Assembly (NCBI RefSeq): GCF_000464535.1 | Contig: NW_006916414.1 | Location: forward strand, 1 to 64,000 | Source of the DNA: Endocarpon pusillum Z07020 | Lineage: Eukaryota; Ascomycota; Eurotiomycetes; Verrucariales; Verrucariaceae | Reading direction: 5' to 3' | Length of the DNA stretch: 64,000 nt | Shown: piece by piece, positions 22,101 to 35,200 of the stretch | Layout of the letters: the number at the start of each line of letters is the position of its first letter | Numbering within the stretch: position 1 is the first letter of the stretch | The notes under the pieces: generated by a model | Told to the model about the DNA's origin: nothing | What the model saw: the letters and a program-made list of their open reading frames with translations, nothing else | Databases searched by the model: none | Translations under genes and position numbers: made by a program

Positions 22101-24032
22101 CTGCTAAAAAGCATTCTTTGTTGGTGCAAAGAAATCTGGATTTCAATTATCATTCATGACAGGTGCCGGTTTCACAATACCATAATTGGTTGGCTTTGGA
22201 ATGATTTCTAGCAAATGGGTCATTTCAGATGCTCAAACCCACCATGTCCATAGATAATCGTCATCATGCCGGAACCCGTCCTAAAGAGGCAAGATAAACT
22301 TCTGACAGGCAACTTGGCATGATTTGTTAGTTGATGATGCTTATCACTACCTCATTGTCACCGACCCACACTGACATGCTCATATTGCCATGTGTCGTCC
22401 CTGTCCCGTGCCTATCCCGTGATGGTCACGATGGTGATCGTGAAGGTGATCATCACCACATGGCATCACTTGTTCCAACATTGGTCTAAGGATATGATTT
22501 GTGAATATAGGGAGATTTTCTTGCAGCGGATCTTCACACTCGAAACAAGGCCAAGAAGCGCCAAAATTCCCCGAATCGTGGGCTCCAAATCCCAGCTTCT
22601 TTCCCAGGAACGATTCCTGCAGCGATAAGTAGCTACTACCTACGGAGTACGAAGGATGTAAAAAGCATCTACACATACTACGTAAATAAAAATATTAGCC
22701 GTATGATTCACCAATCATGTATAAGAGGTAAGCGCTCTCAGCCGCAATCTGTTTTGTCCTGCATCAACTCCTGCCATGATTACTATCCAATCACGGGCGT
22801 TATTTGAGGCAAATGCTGATGGAAAGGCATTCGCGGGTAAAATTCGTATCAGAAATTTACATATGGGACTCTCTCCGACATCATAAATTCCGTCCAATCC
22901 AGCCGAGAGCCCAGTTCAGCTCCGCTCGTGTTGGTTCCCTCTGTTGAAGCGTGTGACTAACATGACTAAGAAGATAGACTTCCGGGCACCCTCGTCATGC
23001 TTGATAGTCCCCGATACCCCGCAGCGAACAAGGAATGCATAACGGGGTGGGGCTGTGCTACTCGTGTCCCGCAAGAACAATGCCACTGCCAGCAAGGGAA
23101 ACAGGGCGGCAGGTCCCAGTCCCAGTCGACTGGCGGCATTGTGTGCGGTTTCAAGCCTCTTCCCACTTTGTTGTGCGAAAGCGCATGTCTGATGCGGCTG
23201 CAATTCCTCAAGGTTGGTGGTGTTCCAAAATTGGTTGACTCAACGCTTGCATCATGTCGAATTCAGGTACTTGCCCTACAGCAGAATCAAGGGTGTCTGA
23301 GGTGATGCAGGAAGATCATTCACGATGCGGAATTTACTTTGCTTCCAATCAATCATCACACTTTCCATGTATTCCACCCGTTTTTGTCTCACTCCAAGAT
23401 CTGTTGTCGATCCGGGTTCGAGATCCTGGCTCGATTTGACGGAAGCCGAATCCTTTGTCTTATCGCTGCACATTTTCTGTTTCGTCCTGGACATTGACCG
23501 CGAGTGATTGGCGGCTGATCTTTCTGTTGGATTCTTCTGTTGTTGGTAGTGTCATCTCCAACATCAGCCCTGTCAGAGCTCAGAAGTGGCAAGTATGACT
23601 TGCAGAAATGAGCATAATGCGGCTGTTAGTCCGCACATACATGCGTTAGACATATGTGAAGACCAGGCTGCCAACAAGCGTCGGCTCGCCTCGCAGCTAC
23701 GATCGGCTTAGGTTCCAAAAAAGGATCTGGGCCTGTCTAGCTCTTCAGGAGTCAGGATGTGAGGAATCGAGACTCTGGCAGAAGCGGCTCAACGCCCTTA
23801 ACGTCCATCTAGCGTTCCGTTCAACAACGGTCTTGGTGCTCATAATCTCGACTGAGGACCACTCGGGTGATGTGGTCGAATACATAGGATGGCGTGGAGG
23901 AGATGGTCGTTGGAACCAGAAGGGCGATCTCTTGGCCAGAATTTATTAGTACCCACGAAGATCTTCTCAGGGGCAGCGACGTATACATTGCTAAAGCCTA
24001 TATTTTTCGTTCATGTGCTTCCAAATGCATGC
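19157..24032. other. Gene-poor stretch of almost 5 kb
   Basis: I could not assemble any convincing gene on either strand. Frames up to 136 codons exist (for example 19773-19411 minus, 19752-20162 plus, 22676-22380 minus, 23203-22916 minus) but overlap one another, lack recognisable motifs and have no splice-supported extensions. GC content is normal, so it is not a RIPped transposon. The first kilobase probably holds the promoter and leader of the zinc-finger gene. A 3 x 11-bp repeat lies at 21056-21088. Confidence 0.5.
21056..21088. repeat. Three copies of an 11-bp ACTAGTAGCAT repeat
   Basis: Units at 21056, 21067 and 21078; the last differs at one base (CGT for CAT). It belongs to the ACTAGTAG/TACGTAGTA motif family that recurs between genes in this window. 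Confidence 0.85.
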
Positions 24033-25516
24033 CTAGATCATGAAGCAATCATCGCCGTGCACCTCCCTATCCCGTTGCCCCTTGACAGCCCGTCCGCACC
24101 AGCCGCACCAGCTCCTTTCTTTGCCACTTGATTCTCTCTCTAAGTACTTCCCACTAGCCCTTTCATCATCATGTTCCCACACGGTTGCTCCGATCCTGAC
24201 CCTCTGCTTGACCTTTTTCTTCACCACACCCCCAATCCCTTCGATCTCCTGTCTGAGGTATCCTGCCGACCTCTCTTCAATGTGCCGGTCACTGTCTGAT
24301 CCTGTAGCTTTAGAATTGGATGGATACAACGAAGCCGGTCGTTCCGAGCAATCGGTCTCCACTTCGCTTTCTACAGCGTCAAGACAGTCCTCACCTCTGC
24401 CACATTTCTGACCCTGATCACCTTCTCCCATTCCAGTCCCCAGTCCACCAATGTGGGTGCTGTAACGTGACCTCCATGTCCAGACGCGTTGGTAGGTTGT
24501 GTCTGCACTGCGTAGAGACTGACCACACGCTTGACAGAGGTACACGCCTCGAGTGGCACAGGTACACGGGCTGTGCTCAAAAGCTGGAGCTGTGAATGCT
24601 GAAGACGGTTCTGCCTCCGTGAGACTATGATACGAGTTTCCCGTGGATGTAGTGGTCGTGGAAGCAGTAACTGAAGTCTGAAAGGACCTAGGAGAGCTAC
24701 TGATAGAAACGACTCCCTCACTGCTTCTCGGCACGTAACGCTGTAAGTTTGAGCCTCTCACTGGCAATGTATGCATCCACAATGGTGCCTCTTTGCACCG
24801 AGCACATAGTCTCCTGTACCTGCCTTTCAGCAAGCTGTTACTTGGCGGCTTGACAGCGCAATTTCTGCAGACAACAACACCACACCTTCTACACTCTGCA
24901 ACAAGATCCGTTGCGCATTTTCCAATCTTACCAGTGAGAATCTTCCGATCGACATCCACTGTTTCGAACTCGAAGTCAATGGCTTCAAGAACAGCGGTGA
25001 TTTCTGCAGCTGTCATAGAAGTGCTCGCATTCTGATGTAAGATGTCCGCCAGCAGCGGTTGGGAGTCATGGGTGCAGCGAAGGGATTGCTTGAGGAGCTG
25101 GTGGTGATACTGGAGAAGGTTACAGCGGAACTGACGGCAGGTACGAGAGAGTGAATGCAGGTCGTTCAGATCGAGGTGATGCGAGAGAGATTTAACGACG
25201 CTGTAGATGATGAGTGGTTAGCTGGTGCAAGGAGGACCACAATGCAGAAGCCCCAAGGCACGTTCGATAAAACTCACGGATAGCAGCTCAGCGCAGCAGA
25301 GAAGCTATTGATGTTTGGATTCCATCTCTCTACTATCTCTGCTTGGTTGTTGCCGCGATCACTCGAGCCACTATTGTAATCATGTTGATAGTCTGATTGA
25401 ACGTCACGGATCCTCAGCTTCTGCAAATGCTGGGAGGTGAGCGCATGGTGAGTGAGAGATTGCTGTATATCCTGCAGCTCTTCATCGTCCCCGTCAAGAT
25501 CGACAAAGACCACCAT
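24033..25516 (-). CDS. F-box protein with FYVE-like and C-terminal zinc-binding motifs
   Basis: Two exons (25516-25278 and 25200-24033; intron GTGAGT...CTACAG) give 468 residues. The splice joins FSAALSCYP to VVKSLSHHLDLNDLHSLSRT, building an F-box-like helix region at about residues 75-125, the segment that binds Skp1 in SCF ubiquitin ligases. A Cys-rich block follows at about 165-205 (CRRCGVVVCRNC, RYRRLCARC), spaced like a treble-clef or FYVE-type zinc site. A second lies near 285-350 (CTCATRGVYLCQACGQSL and GLGTGMGEGD...KCGRG), and a C-terminal WCGWCGRAVKG...H..DC motif ends the protein. Such F-box plus zinc-site proteins are conserved in filamentous ascomycetes but mostly uncharacterised. 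Substrate recognition for ubiquitination is inferred from the F-box alone. Confidence 0.78.
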
Positions 25517-26587
25517 GGTTCCATTTAATGATGCTGAGAAGAGGCGTCTGGCTCAAAGAGCCAAAAGGTAGATGGTGGTCGCTCATGAATTACACGGTTG
25601 GGTCTTTATATACGACAGATTAAACTGCCACCCCGGCCATGAGGGGCAGATCTAGTTCGCGTCACCTTCACTACTGTACTACTGAAAGCGAGGCTTGAAC
25701 AATTGCCATACTATAAGACGACTTTGAACAAGTCAACAACAGTGATATGTTTCGAACTCTGTACAAGGCCGTTCAACGTCGTGAATGCATTTCCATGTCC
25801 GGGTTTGCTCTAGTGTATTCGGCGCCATTTCCATCCCATCACTAAAGATTTTCAGTACCTGCCAGCTGTCTTTGCTCCCCAGAAATCAGCAAAGCGACGC
25901 TGCTGCGTAAAAGCAGGAGAAAGCTCAGGTAGGAAGAACTCGACGTCCTTCAGCACCCTACTCCTTCACACCCCTACCATTTCCTATCCCACGGATCAGC
26001 TGTAGGCCACTTCCCTGTATGCAGTCTTAGCAGATATAATGACCAGAGATGATCCTGCCGAAATTCAGTACACAGATAGATCATGAGGACCTATCAAGCT
26101 CGGCATGCATTGCTCTACCGTAGTTTTCTCTGCCTTATCTTTGCACACGGAACCATCTTCTGTATATCAAGCCTTGGCATTGTTCAACGATCATGCAAAG
26201 AGCGGCGGCGGCGGCCGTAGCGCAGCAGGAGATTTTAGTCAGCCGCAGATGTGTGAAGGCGAAGTAGTATGCACAACCAGAGCAGAAGAGACCCAAAAGC
26301 AACATCAACCATGTAGTTCGGAAGATTATTGAGTTAAGGTGCAGGTTGCTGTAGTGCTGTAACGTTTGGGAACCTGACGTGTGATGTGTGATGTAAATGA
26401 CACAGCGCCTCATCTTGCAGCATCTAAGTAGTAGACACGGAATCAATCCGGGGCTTTCTGAGCTCTCATCAACTGATGATGCTGGAAAATCCAATCCATC
26501 CCTCATGCATAAAGCCCAGATTCTTTCTCTTGACACCATCGCCATGCATATCCAATCCAGAAATTCTGACAGTAAAATTTAGGGGTA
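25517..26587. other. Intergenic between the F-box gene and the SKT5-like gene
   Basis: It contains the upstream region of the F-box gene and the downstream region of the SKT5-like gene. A minus-strand frame at 26545-26135 has a hydrophobic segment, but it lies directly downstream of SKT5 in the probable 3' UTR and shows no family resemblance. Confidence 0.5.
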
Positions 26588-29175
26588 TCACATAACAACC
26601 TATACGCTCTATCAGTCAAGCTGTCCCACAGCACCAGATCAGCAATACTTACACAATCATCCTTACCTTTACCTGCTGGCACACCCATCTCCTCGAATGT
26701 CTTGGGTCCTTTGCCAGGTGGTCGAACAGTCGCAGCTGGCTGGCTAGAAGACGGCGCGGGCTTTGGGGTGCTTGCAGGGGCAGGTTTGCTGGCTGCGGCT
26801 GAAGACGGTCTGATCTGCTGAGGTACGGGCTTCTGCTGCATAGGATCCCTCCCAGAAGGTCTTTGGGAACCAGACGTTAGAGGCGAGTGTGGGTTATTAG
26901 GTGACATCTGCTGCCGTATATTTGGAGGCGCAGGACTGTCGGATCTTGGAAGCCGGTTCTTACGATCTGCACCAGATGATTCCAGAGGCGCAAGGAAGCC
27001 TATATCAACTTTCGAAGGCGGCTGAGGGGAGCTTATTCGAGCCTGTGGAGATGGAGCACTTCGCCCTGGACCTGGATGCCCTAGTTGGTGTGGACTAGTT
27101 GTCGCCCTGCCTCCTCTTCCATATCCTACAGGCACGCTGTTGTACGTCGCATATGGCATTGCTTGATCCTGCAAACCAGGTTTGTAATTCTGGTCTGGCC
27201 ACGTTCCGGCAATTGTTGCGGCGGACGACGGGCGCAGGTTTGGATTGATGCCAAAAGCAGAACCGGCTCTGAACTCGGGATTTGACATATTACTTGATTG
27301 GCTAACCATCCCCGGCCGGGGAGGGTCAAACCCGCTGTTAGCAGGGTAAGGCGCGACAGACTGCCGAGGCTGCTGTGCATGCCGGTCAGAGCCAGTATAC
27401 GTAGGAGATATCAAGCTGAGTCTCCCAGGATCAGGCATATCAAGCATTGTCGGCATAGCTGGCGTCGGAGGTGCAGACTCGGTCGGGCTTTGTAGTCGTG
27501 ACTCTTTGATCTTCGAGACAGCGAATTTTTCATGGTCTCTTCTTGACAAAGTCTTCGAGCGCGAGAGGCTGTCAATTCTCCCTGCGGCATCTGCGTTACC
27601 ATTTGCAGCTGCTTTCTTGTACCATTCCTGCGCTACGTGAAGGTTGACATCGACAAAAATCCCTACCTCATGGAAGTATCCTATCGCGAACTGCGCCGTA
27701 GGCAAACCATCCTGTGCGGCTCTCTGCGCGTAAGTAAAAGCCATTTCCTCGTCTTTCTCGAATATGCCTTCATGCCCAGCCAGGAACCATTTGCTGATTG
27801 CCATCTCGGCTTCCACCTCACCCTGTCTTGCGGCCAAGTTGTTGTAGTGCAAAGATAGAGCGGGATTGAAGTCACAGCCAAGTTCACAGAGCTCGTAAGC
27901 ACTGCCCATCTTGGTTTGCGCTTTGGCAAATCCAAGGAAGGCTGCACGTTCGATGTTCATCCTTGCCGCATTGATGTCTTTCGCCAGGAAACGGTCGGGT
28001 ATGCTGACCTGGGGAAGTTCGCGAGCCTGAAGCATGCCGAGAACGTATGCTCCCTGAGGCGCGTTTTCGTCTGCATTCTGTGCAGCAACAAAGATCAAAC
28101 TCAGTCCTCGTTGGAAATCCTGCATCTGCCCATGCTGTCCGAGAAGCACCATCATGCCGAACCTATAACAAGCTGCGCTGTCTCCCACATCGACGCCCAT
28201 CTGATAGTGCTTGAGTGCATTGCCAATGTCCTTGGAATTCTCAAATTGCATGCCAATTCGATATTGCGCTCTGCCTCCCCACTTCTTCGCAGGGTCATTG
28301 ATATTGAGCCCAGCTGCGTTCCTGACAGCTGTCTTATAGCATTCCCATGCTTGTCTTTTGTCGATAGCGACGTCAAATTTTCCGAACTCCAGCCAGATAC
28401 CCTTAAGAACCAAAGCTCGGGGATGCTCCTGGTCCGCGAGGAACATTATCACTTTGATTGCATCATCCTTTAGCAGTTGCTGTACACGAGATAGCTTGAT
28501 GACTGCTGAAGATATGGTGGCCATCCGCTGCTCGTTCTGTATAGACTCTTCCACATATGCCAATGCGTCCTGTGCCCAATCTAGTTGGTTGAGAGGGTCG
28601 TTGGAATCTAGCACTGGTAGCCGGGCGCCTTCGAGGGTCGCTTCCTTCTGTTCCGCTGTGGGCGGTACGTTAGGTGGTAGGTTGCGTAATAATGGGAACC
28701 GCGAGAAGTTCGGCTGCTCCATCGACTCAAAGGAAGCGGTTTGTCCATATGTTTGCTGGCCGTGGTTGTAAGCCCCTCCACCATATTGTCCCTGACCTTG
28801 TCCATTGCCATGATATGTTTGATATTCATATTGATTATTGATTGGTTGGCCTGGATACTGTCCTTGCAACCTTTGGTTGTCGTGTTGTGTAGGGATCGAA
28901 TCGTTGTACTGTGCTGGTCTTTGTGCTTGTTGTTCAAGATTTGCTAGATTGTGCTGCATATTCTCGGGAACTTCTGGCATTATCCTATCAACAAATCAGC
29001 CACTTGTGTGTCTTGTTTGCTCGTATCGCTGGCCAAGGTGACCAGTGACTTGTTGTATGCTACTCTACCTCTGAGGAGCCGGTGAGATGACCTCAGGCAT
29101 AATGAAGTCATCCACGCCACCTGGGTAGAAGGTGGCGCCGACTTGAGGACGGGAATTAGGATAACTGTTGTTCAT
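26588..29175 (-). CDS. SKT5/Chs4-like chitin synthase activator (Sel1 repeats, CaaX end)
   Basis: Three exons (29175-29069, 28984-26653, 26599-26588) give 816 residues. The N-terminal exon (MNNSYPNSRPQ...PAPQ) joins through an 84-nt intron to RIMPEVPEN; the internal ATG at 28980 is therefore not the start. A Gln/Gly/Tyr-rich N-terminus precedes a Sel1-repeat region at about residues 175-530, with helical repeats such as GRAQYRIGMQFE, AACYRFGMMVL, GAYVLGMLQ and PTAQFAIGYFHE. A long Pro/Ser/Gln-rich tail follows. The last intron (26652-26600) leaves a 12-nt final exon that ends the protein in CVVM, a CaaX farnesylation box. This fits S. cerevisiae Skt5/Chs4, a prenylated factor that activates and places chitin synthase III at bud necks and tips. 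Fungi have several paralogues, so the exact partner is not assured. Confidence 0.88.
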
Positions 29176-30561
29176 CTTGTCGCACGGAATGAACTGGACG
29201 ACGGATCGTCGCCGCCGACTCCAACGCTGGGATGTGCTCGAAACACAACTGACGCGAGGGAGACCTTAGGTAATAAGGCAAGGGGCGAAGCTATTTACAA
29301 CAGCTCATAGTAAGTAAAGCGGGGCGCAGCTCAGCCCTGGGAAGCTCGAAGTCCAAATACAGCAGCTTCAGCAATACGCCAAAGTTTACTTAGGTCTCCT
29401 TTAAGAGAAGACATCCAAATATATTTGCAAGTTGGTGGTGCGGCGCATGTCAATCCTGTGGGCAAACAAAGCAATGTTGCGTTTCAAGCCCGCACAGTAT
29501 CCGCTGCAAAACCCAGCACAATCGTTAATAAGTAATAGATAGACCTCAGTCTTTGTCAGTCGTTGCATTAGACGTAGGTAAGTTTAGGACATTACATGCA
29601 CAACCAGAACTACCGATATTGAGCATATGAGTAATGGGTCTGCATACACGTGTGACTGTCACTCTGGATGTGGCCGTGGCATGATGAAAGCTTATTCGGT
29701 GCTTCCGATCCGAGTCTTTAATGTCTAACATAGACAGTTGGCAAGTGAGATTTAAGCTCTCAAAGATTGCTGAGTCTTACCTTCTTCTTCGAATGCTGTG
29801 AACGCGATTATTGCACCTTTAGATACCATATCTATTGCGTCAGCATTGCCCGTTAAGTCTCCCGATGGCGTTGCCGGGGCTATTTCGAAGCTGCGACTGG
29901 CATATCGCCCAAGCTAGCTAAATATGCTGAGGAGGTTGCGTTCATCTGGCTACAAGAAAAACTACAGCTATGTAGTAAGTTCATCAATATCTTAGCAGGA
30001 TCTGTACCCAAGAAAGGATGTCAAAGATCTTCTCTAACATGATGGTCATGGGACCAAATGTGACATGTTTGATCGTATGCTTCGCTTAAAGAAGTGTGCC
30101 TCCACAACTTCAAAAAGTAAAACGATCTATGTGTATTGTCTGAAAGCTAGGATGTTTCAAAGCATAATGCTAGCGAGAAATGGTATACTCTCCATTCGTA
30201 CCTTATTTGTTGATGTAACTATGGATGAGGGCTGAAAAGCCATTGTCACGCCGAAATTGAAATCACCCAGTTCACCGTTCGTTAATCTGCTCAGGCGGAA
30301 GACTGCCCGAAGGCCCGATGCCCTTAATCTGCGAGCACCACCTCCCAGTACAGTTGCAAAGCACCGCCAAGATCCACGCACTTCTGCTTTGCGGCCACAG
30401 ACCATTTCACCCACAAACATGTTTACGTAGTATGCTCTTCACCCCGAGTCAGACACCATAACATTATCAGTATCCAGCATTACCGACGATGCAGACTGCT
30501 CGAGCCTGGACACATATCAGCGGTCTATGAGTTCGGCACCACTCAAATCTTATTTTGGAAG
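29176..30561. other. Divergent intergenic region (SKT5-like / TMEM234-like)
   Basis: A 1.4-kb shared upstream region of two divergently transcribed genes. An 87-codon minus-strand frame (30420-30157) is Arg-rich and unsupported. No other coding signal is seen. Confidence 0.5.
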
Positions 30562-31278
30562 ATGATCTCGTCCGACACACCGAATCCATCTCCATTCGCT
30601 TACGTCCTCTCCTTTCTCATAGTAGGCTTATGTTGGGGGTTCACAACACCATTCATCCGCCGTGCAGCGCTGACATACACGACTCCGACACATCCGTCCA
30701 TCACAGACCCTGACCGCAGCTGGCTCACTCGGCAGCTTGCCAAAGCCCTCTTTACAATCTTGGGATTACTGAAAAGCCCTGGATATGCCATTCCACTGTT
30801 ATGCAATTTAACAGGAAGTGTCTGGTTCTTCCTGCTCGTTGGAAAGGCTGGTGAGGTGACTCCGAAACATTCTTCATTTTCATACTCTGTCATTTTCAAG
30901 TCGTGTATCTAAGGCTTTTGGACCACAAATTGGGATGCATGCCTTGCTTGTAGGGATATCAATCTGTCTCTGGCAATTGCACATCATCACGGTCGCAAAG
31001 GCCATGCAGCAATAGCACTCACTCAGCCAATTGCAGACCTCGTCGTTCTATTGAGCTTCTCGATTCCACCCACCGCTCTCAAGTGGGCCACATTGCTTAC
31101 TTCTATCTCCCTAAACACAGAGCTCTCTCTTACAGTGCCAATCACGAATTCACTGGCCTTCCTCTTCACCGTCTTAGGCGATTGGTACGTCGATGGCAAA
31201 ATCATCAGCAAGGATACCTGGTTAGGCATGGCGTTAGTGTGCGCCGGTATTGGGCTGTGTGTGCTGTCGAAAAGGTGA
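30562..31278 (+). CDS. TMEM234-like small membrane protein
   Basis: Two exons (30562-30850 and 31121-31278) give 148 residues with four hydrophobic segments. The N-terminus reads LIVGLCWGFTTPFIRR; the intron joins SVWFFLLVGKA to ELSLTVPITNSLAFLFTVLG. Together these resemble the TMEM234 family (EamA-like small transporter fold): WG.T.PF, then (E/D)LSL.VP..NSL.F.FT. The C-terminus (GMALVCAGIGLCVLS) is the last helix. The 270-nt intron is long for this genome (branch CTAAAC, CACAG acceptor), and a frame inside it reads LTQPIADLVVLLSF, which might be an alternative exon; I prefer the contiguous family match. Probably an endomembrane protein; biochemical role unknown. Confidence 0.75.
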
Positions 31279-32257
31279 CTGATATAATGGGTTGGATTGC
31301 GCATGCCAAAGACAAGGACAAAGACTGGTCCCAGTGTTGGGTAGAGGCAAAGACGAGACCTCAAACGATAGTTGTCTGTCGTCAAACTAAAAGAGGGTTA
31401 TACTCCCGGTATTGCTTGATTGTGACAAGAGAAAGGTCCGATCATAAATGTAGCATCAGCGAGATATCCTTTGGCGCCGAATATGCTTTGAGGGACATGA
31501 TATACAGTACAGTCAGTGAATTGTCTCTGGTCGTAGTCTCGAAACAGATATATCCAAACGTGGAAAGTGCCAGAGCTTGGTCTAGACACGCCAGCCATGC
31601 CAGCCATAAGACGACGCCGCCGTACGTTCTATCGTAGAACTTAATCCCAATGCGCCCGACTTAGGTACTGTGCCTCAAGGGGCTTCTATAACTAAGCTAA
31701 ATAAAACATCCAATACTAGTGGAGAGTGTGGCGGCTGATAGTCGTGGATGTTGGCGCGTACTCAGAGGCGCTGTTAACTAGCTCTCGGGATCAGCTGAAA
31801 TATGTTATTACGGTCGCCTGGGCGTTGTTACAGCAGGTTCAAAACTGCGTTTCACACCATCCACACACACATGTTCTTAATTCATTCAATCCACAATTGA
31901 TTTCATTGCTAGTATATGCTAGAAGGCGGCCGTATGACTGCAGTCATCGCGACAGAAGCCAGTCGTCTCTGGCAAACTTTGTGTTCAATCGTGCCCTCGG
32001 TCGAGATCTTGTGCCTCAAAAAGTAAACATTCCCGCAGCTGACAGCGAGAGCCTCGTACCCCTGATCAACACTCGACACAGCCCACCCTTGCTCACATCG
32101 TTTCGCAATTCCACTATCTTTGCAAACGCACGGAGATCTCGTACGAAATCTTTGCCAAACCAATCCGGCCTCAGAGTTCTGCGGCAACACTCTCCGCATT
32201 CCAACACATTGACCACCTGGAGACGTCAACAGGGAGGCGGACTCCCATCGCTGAGCC
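31279..32257. other. Upstream region of the chitin synthase gene
   Basis: No supported gene. A 222-codon plus-strand frame (31726-32394) overlaps the chitin synthase start and its first intron, has no recognisable domain and shows a composition unlike its neighbours. It is treated as fortuitous. Confidence 0.5.
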
Positions 32258-35200
32258 ATGTCCTACAACCGTCTTGGTATGTTTGGTGCAGCCACGTACT
32301 CACTCTTGCCTTTTCTCCTGGGATTCATCTTTCTACAAGGAGAATGATACTGCACACCACACTTCTTTCCTTAACCGTTATTATTGAGGTCTGAGATGGA
32401 GCGGCAGCTCATCTCAATGCGCGGTGCACGATATCATTTCTCAACTAACACCGCTGCGTACAGGCCGTCGTGACGACGACGACGAAGACTACCAATCCCC
32501 GGGCATGCATCCCAGCTACGGAAATCGCTCACCTTCACCTCAACATCTATCGCAGGGCTATCAGCTAGAAGATCAACCATACCGACCGCAACCTCCTCAC
32601 GTACAAATGCCCATGGCATCAAGCGATAGACTTACTATGCAGCCAACAGTAAGTCAATCGCTTATTCCGTCCACATTCTGCAGAACGACACTAACACATA
32701 CGGGCAAAGTACTCGGTCGAGCATGTAGGTGGCGCATACGATCCTCATCAACCTCCTCCTTTCAACAGCTCAGGCTACGGTAACGACGATTATGCCATAT
32801 CTCCCGAACAACATCATGACGCCTACTTCAATCAACCATACACTCCTCATCCCCAGGGCGATTATGCCCTAGACCAATACGCCACTCCTACAGAACATTA
32901 CCAAGACGACAATGACCAGCGGCCCATCCTGGACGCTGACGATCCATACGGACCTAACCCACAATTACAGCCCGAATATCAGGACGATCCACCAATTGAG
33001 CACGCCCCAATGCCCGGGCCGGGTATACAGCGATGGAAATCTCAGAAGCTGACCACAGAGCTTTTCAATGGAAACCTAGTTCTTGATTGCCCGATCCCCC
33101 CTAAACTGCTCAGTCAAGTGCCTCACGCCGAAGCTCCACAGAGAGATGAGTTCACGCATATGCGGTATTCCGCAGCAACTTGTGACCCTTCGGATTTCTA
33201 CAATGAGCGTTTTACGCTACGGCAGAAGCTTTTTGCTACGCCTCGACATACAGAACTATTCATTGTAGTGACTATGTACAATGAAGACGATTTTCTGTTC
33301 GCCCGTACCATGATCGGAGTTTTCAAGAATATTGAATACATGTGTTCGAGACCGAAAAGTCAGACATGGGGTAAGCAGGCCTGGAAGAAGATCGTAGTCT
33401 GTGTGGTAAGCGACGGGCGTGCAAAAATCAACCCCAGGACGAGAGCAGTTTTGGCGGGCTTGGGTGTGTACCAGGATGGCATCGCGAAGCAGCAAGTTAA
33501 TGGAAAGAATGTTACAGCCCACATCTATGAGTATACAACCCAAGTCGGGATGGAATTGAAAGGGAAACAAGTTATACTCAAGCCGCATTCTAACACGCCG
33601 GTGCAAATGCTTTTCTGCCTCAAGGAGCAAAATCAGAAGAAGATCAACTCGCACAGATGGTTTTTCCAAGCCTTTGGTCGAGTTCTCGATCCGAATGTTT
33701 GTGTTTTGCTCGATGCTGGCACCAAGCCAGGCAAGGACTCCATATACCAATTGTGGAAGGCTTTCGACCTGGAACCAATGTGCGGAGGAGCCTGTGGTGA
33801 AATCAAGGTCATGCTGGACCGTGGAAGGAAATTGATCAACCCGCTCGTGGCGACCCAGAACTTTGAATATAAAATGTCAAACATTCTTGACAAGCCACTA
33901 GAGTCTGCCTTTGGATTTATCTCTGTGCTACCGGGGGCCTTCTCTGCCTACCGCTATATCGCTCTGCAAAACGACAAGAATGGTGATGGCCCTCTTGAGA
34001 AGTACTTCGCAGGCGAGAAGATGCATGCGAACGCAGGCATATTCACGGCAAACATGTATCTGGCCGAAGACCGTATCCTTTGTTTCGAACTTGTCACCAA
34101 GCGTAATTGCCATTGGATATTGCAGTATGTGAAATCAGCAAGTGGCGAGACCGATGTGCCGGATGGGATGGCTGAATTTATACTTCAGCGGAGAAGATGG
34201 CTTAATGGCTCCTTTTTCGCAGCAGTCTATGCCATAGCTCATTTCTTTCAACTCTGGCGGAGCGATCACAGCGCGATGCGGAAGTTTATGCTGTTTATCG
34301 AATTCATCTACCAAACTGTCAACATGCTGTTTGCTTGGTTCGCGATCGGCAACTTCTTCCTCGTCTTTCGTATTCTCACCACCTCACTGGGAAATGAGGA
34401 TCTCCTTGGAACTGCTGGTAGGATTCTCGGCGTCGTTTTCGAATGGACCTACCTGCTTACGCTGGTCACTTGCTTCATTTTGGCTCTGGGCAATAGGCCA
34501 CAAGGCAGCGGCAAATATTACATGACGATGGTGATATTTTGGTGCTTCTTGATGGTCTATTTGACATTTGCCGCTGTCTTCGTTACCGTCAGATCGATTC
34601 AGGCAGAGCTCGCCGACCAAGACTTTTCCTTCTCAACTATATTCACGAACTCGCAGTTTTTCAGCATGATCGTCTCACTTCTTTCAACTTATGTCCTTTG
34701 GATAGTGGCTAGCCTTCTATTCTTCGACCCATGGCACATGTTTACCTGTTTCATTCAGTACATCGTTCTCACGCCGACTTACATCAACGTTCTCAACATT
34801 TATGCCTTTTGCAACACTCACGACATCACCTGGGGTACGAAAGGGGATGACAAACCCGAGAAACTCCCATCCGCCAACGTGAAGGCCGATGGGAAAGTTG
34901 ATATCTTGATTCCGCAGGATGACGGCGACCTCAACGCTCTGTACGAAGCCGAAATTCAGAAGTTCAGCATCAAAGCACCGAAAGAAGTCAAGAAAGTCTC
35001 CGAGGAGGAGAAGAAGGAAGATTATTACAAGGGCTTCCGATCAACTGTTGTCCTTGTGTGGATCTTCTGCAATTTTGCATTGGCTGCAGTGGTGTTGGGC
35101 GCCGCCGGCGTAAATCGGATCGAAGTCAACCAGGACCCGGAGGAGCAGGATAATAAGACCACTATCTACATGGCCGTGGTGCTTTGGAGTGTAGCGGCGT

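Noticed and set aside
23405..23425. A tRNA B-box-like GGTTCGAGATCC
   Set aside because: Spacing of the invariant bases is wrong and no acceptor stem or A box can be paired.
26503..28980. SKT5-like gene as one uninterrupted 825-codon frame
   Set aside because: The frame runs through the last intron past the CaaX exon and misses the true first exon at 29175-29069.
30851..31120. An extra exon (LTQPIADLVVLLSF) inside the TMEM234-like gene
   Set aside because: Direct joining of GKA to ELSL matches the family better; the extra segment would insert residues in a conserved loop.
31726..32394. A 222-codon plus-strand frame upstream of chitin synthase
   Set aside because: It overlaps the chitin synthase start codon and its first intron and shows no domain.
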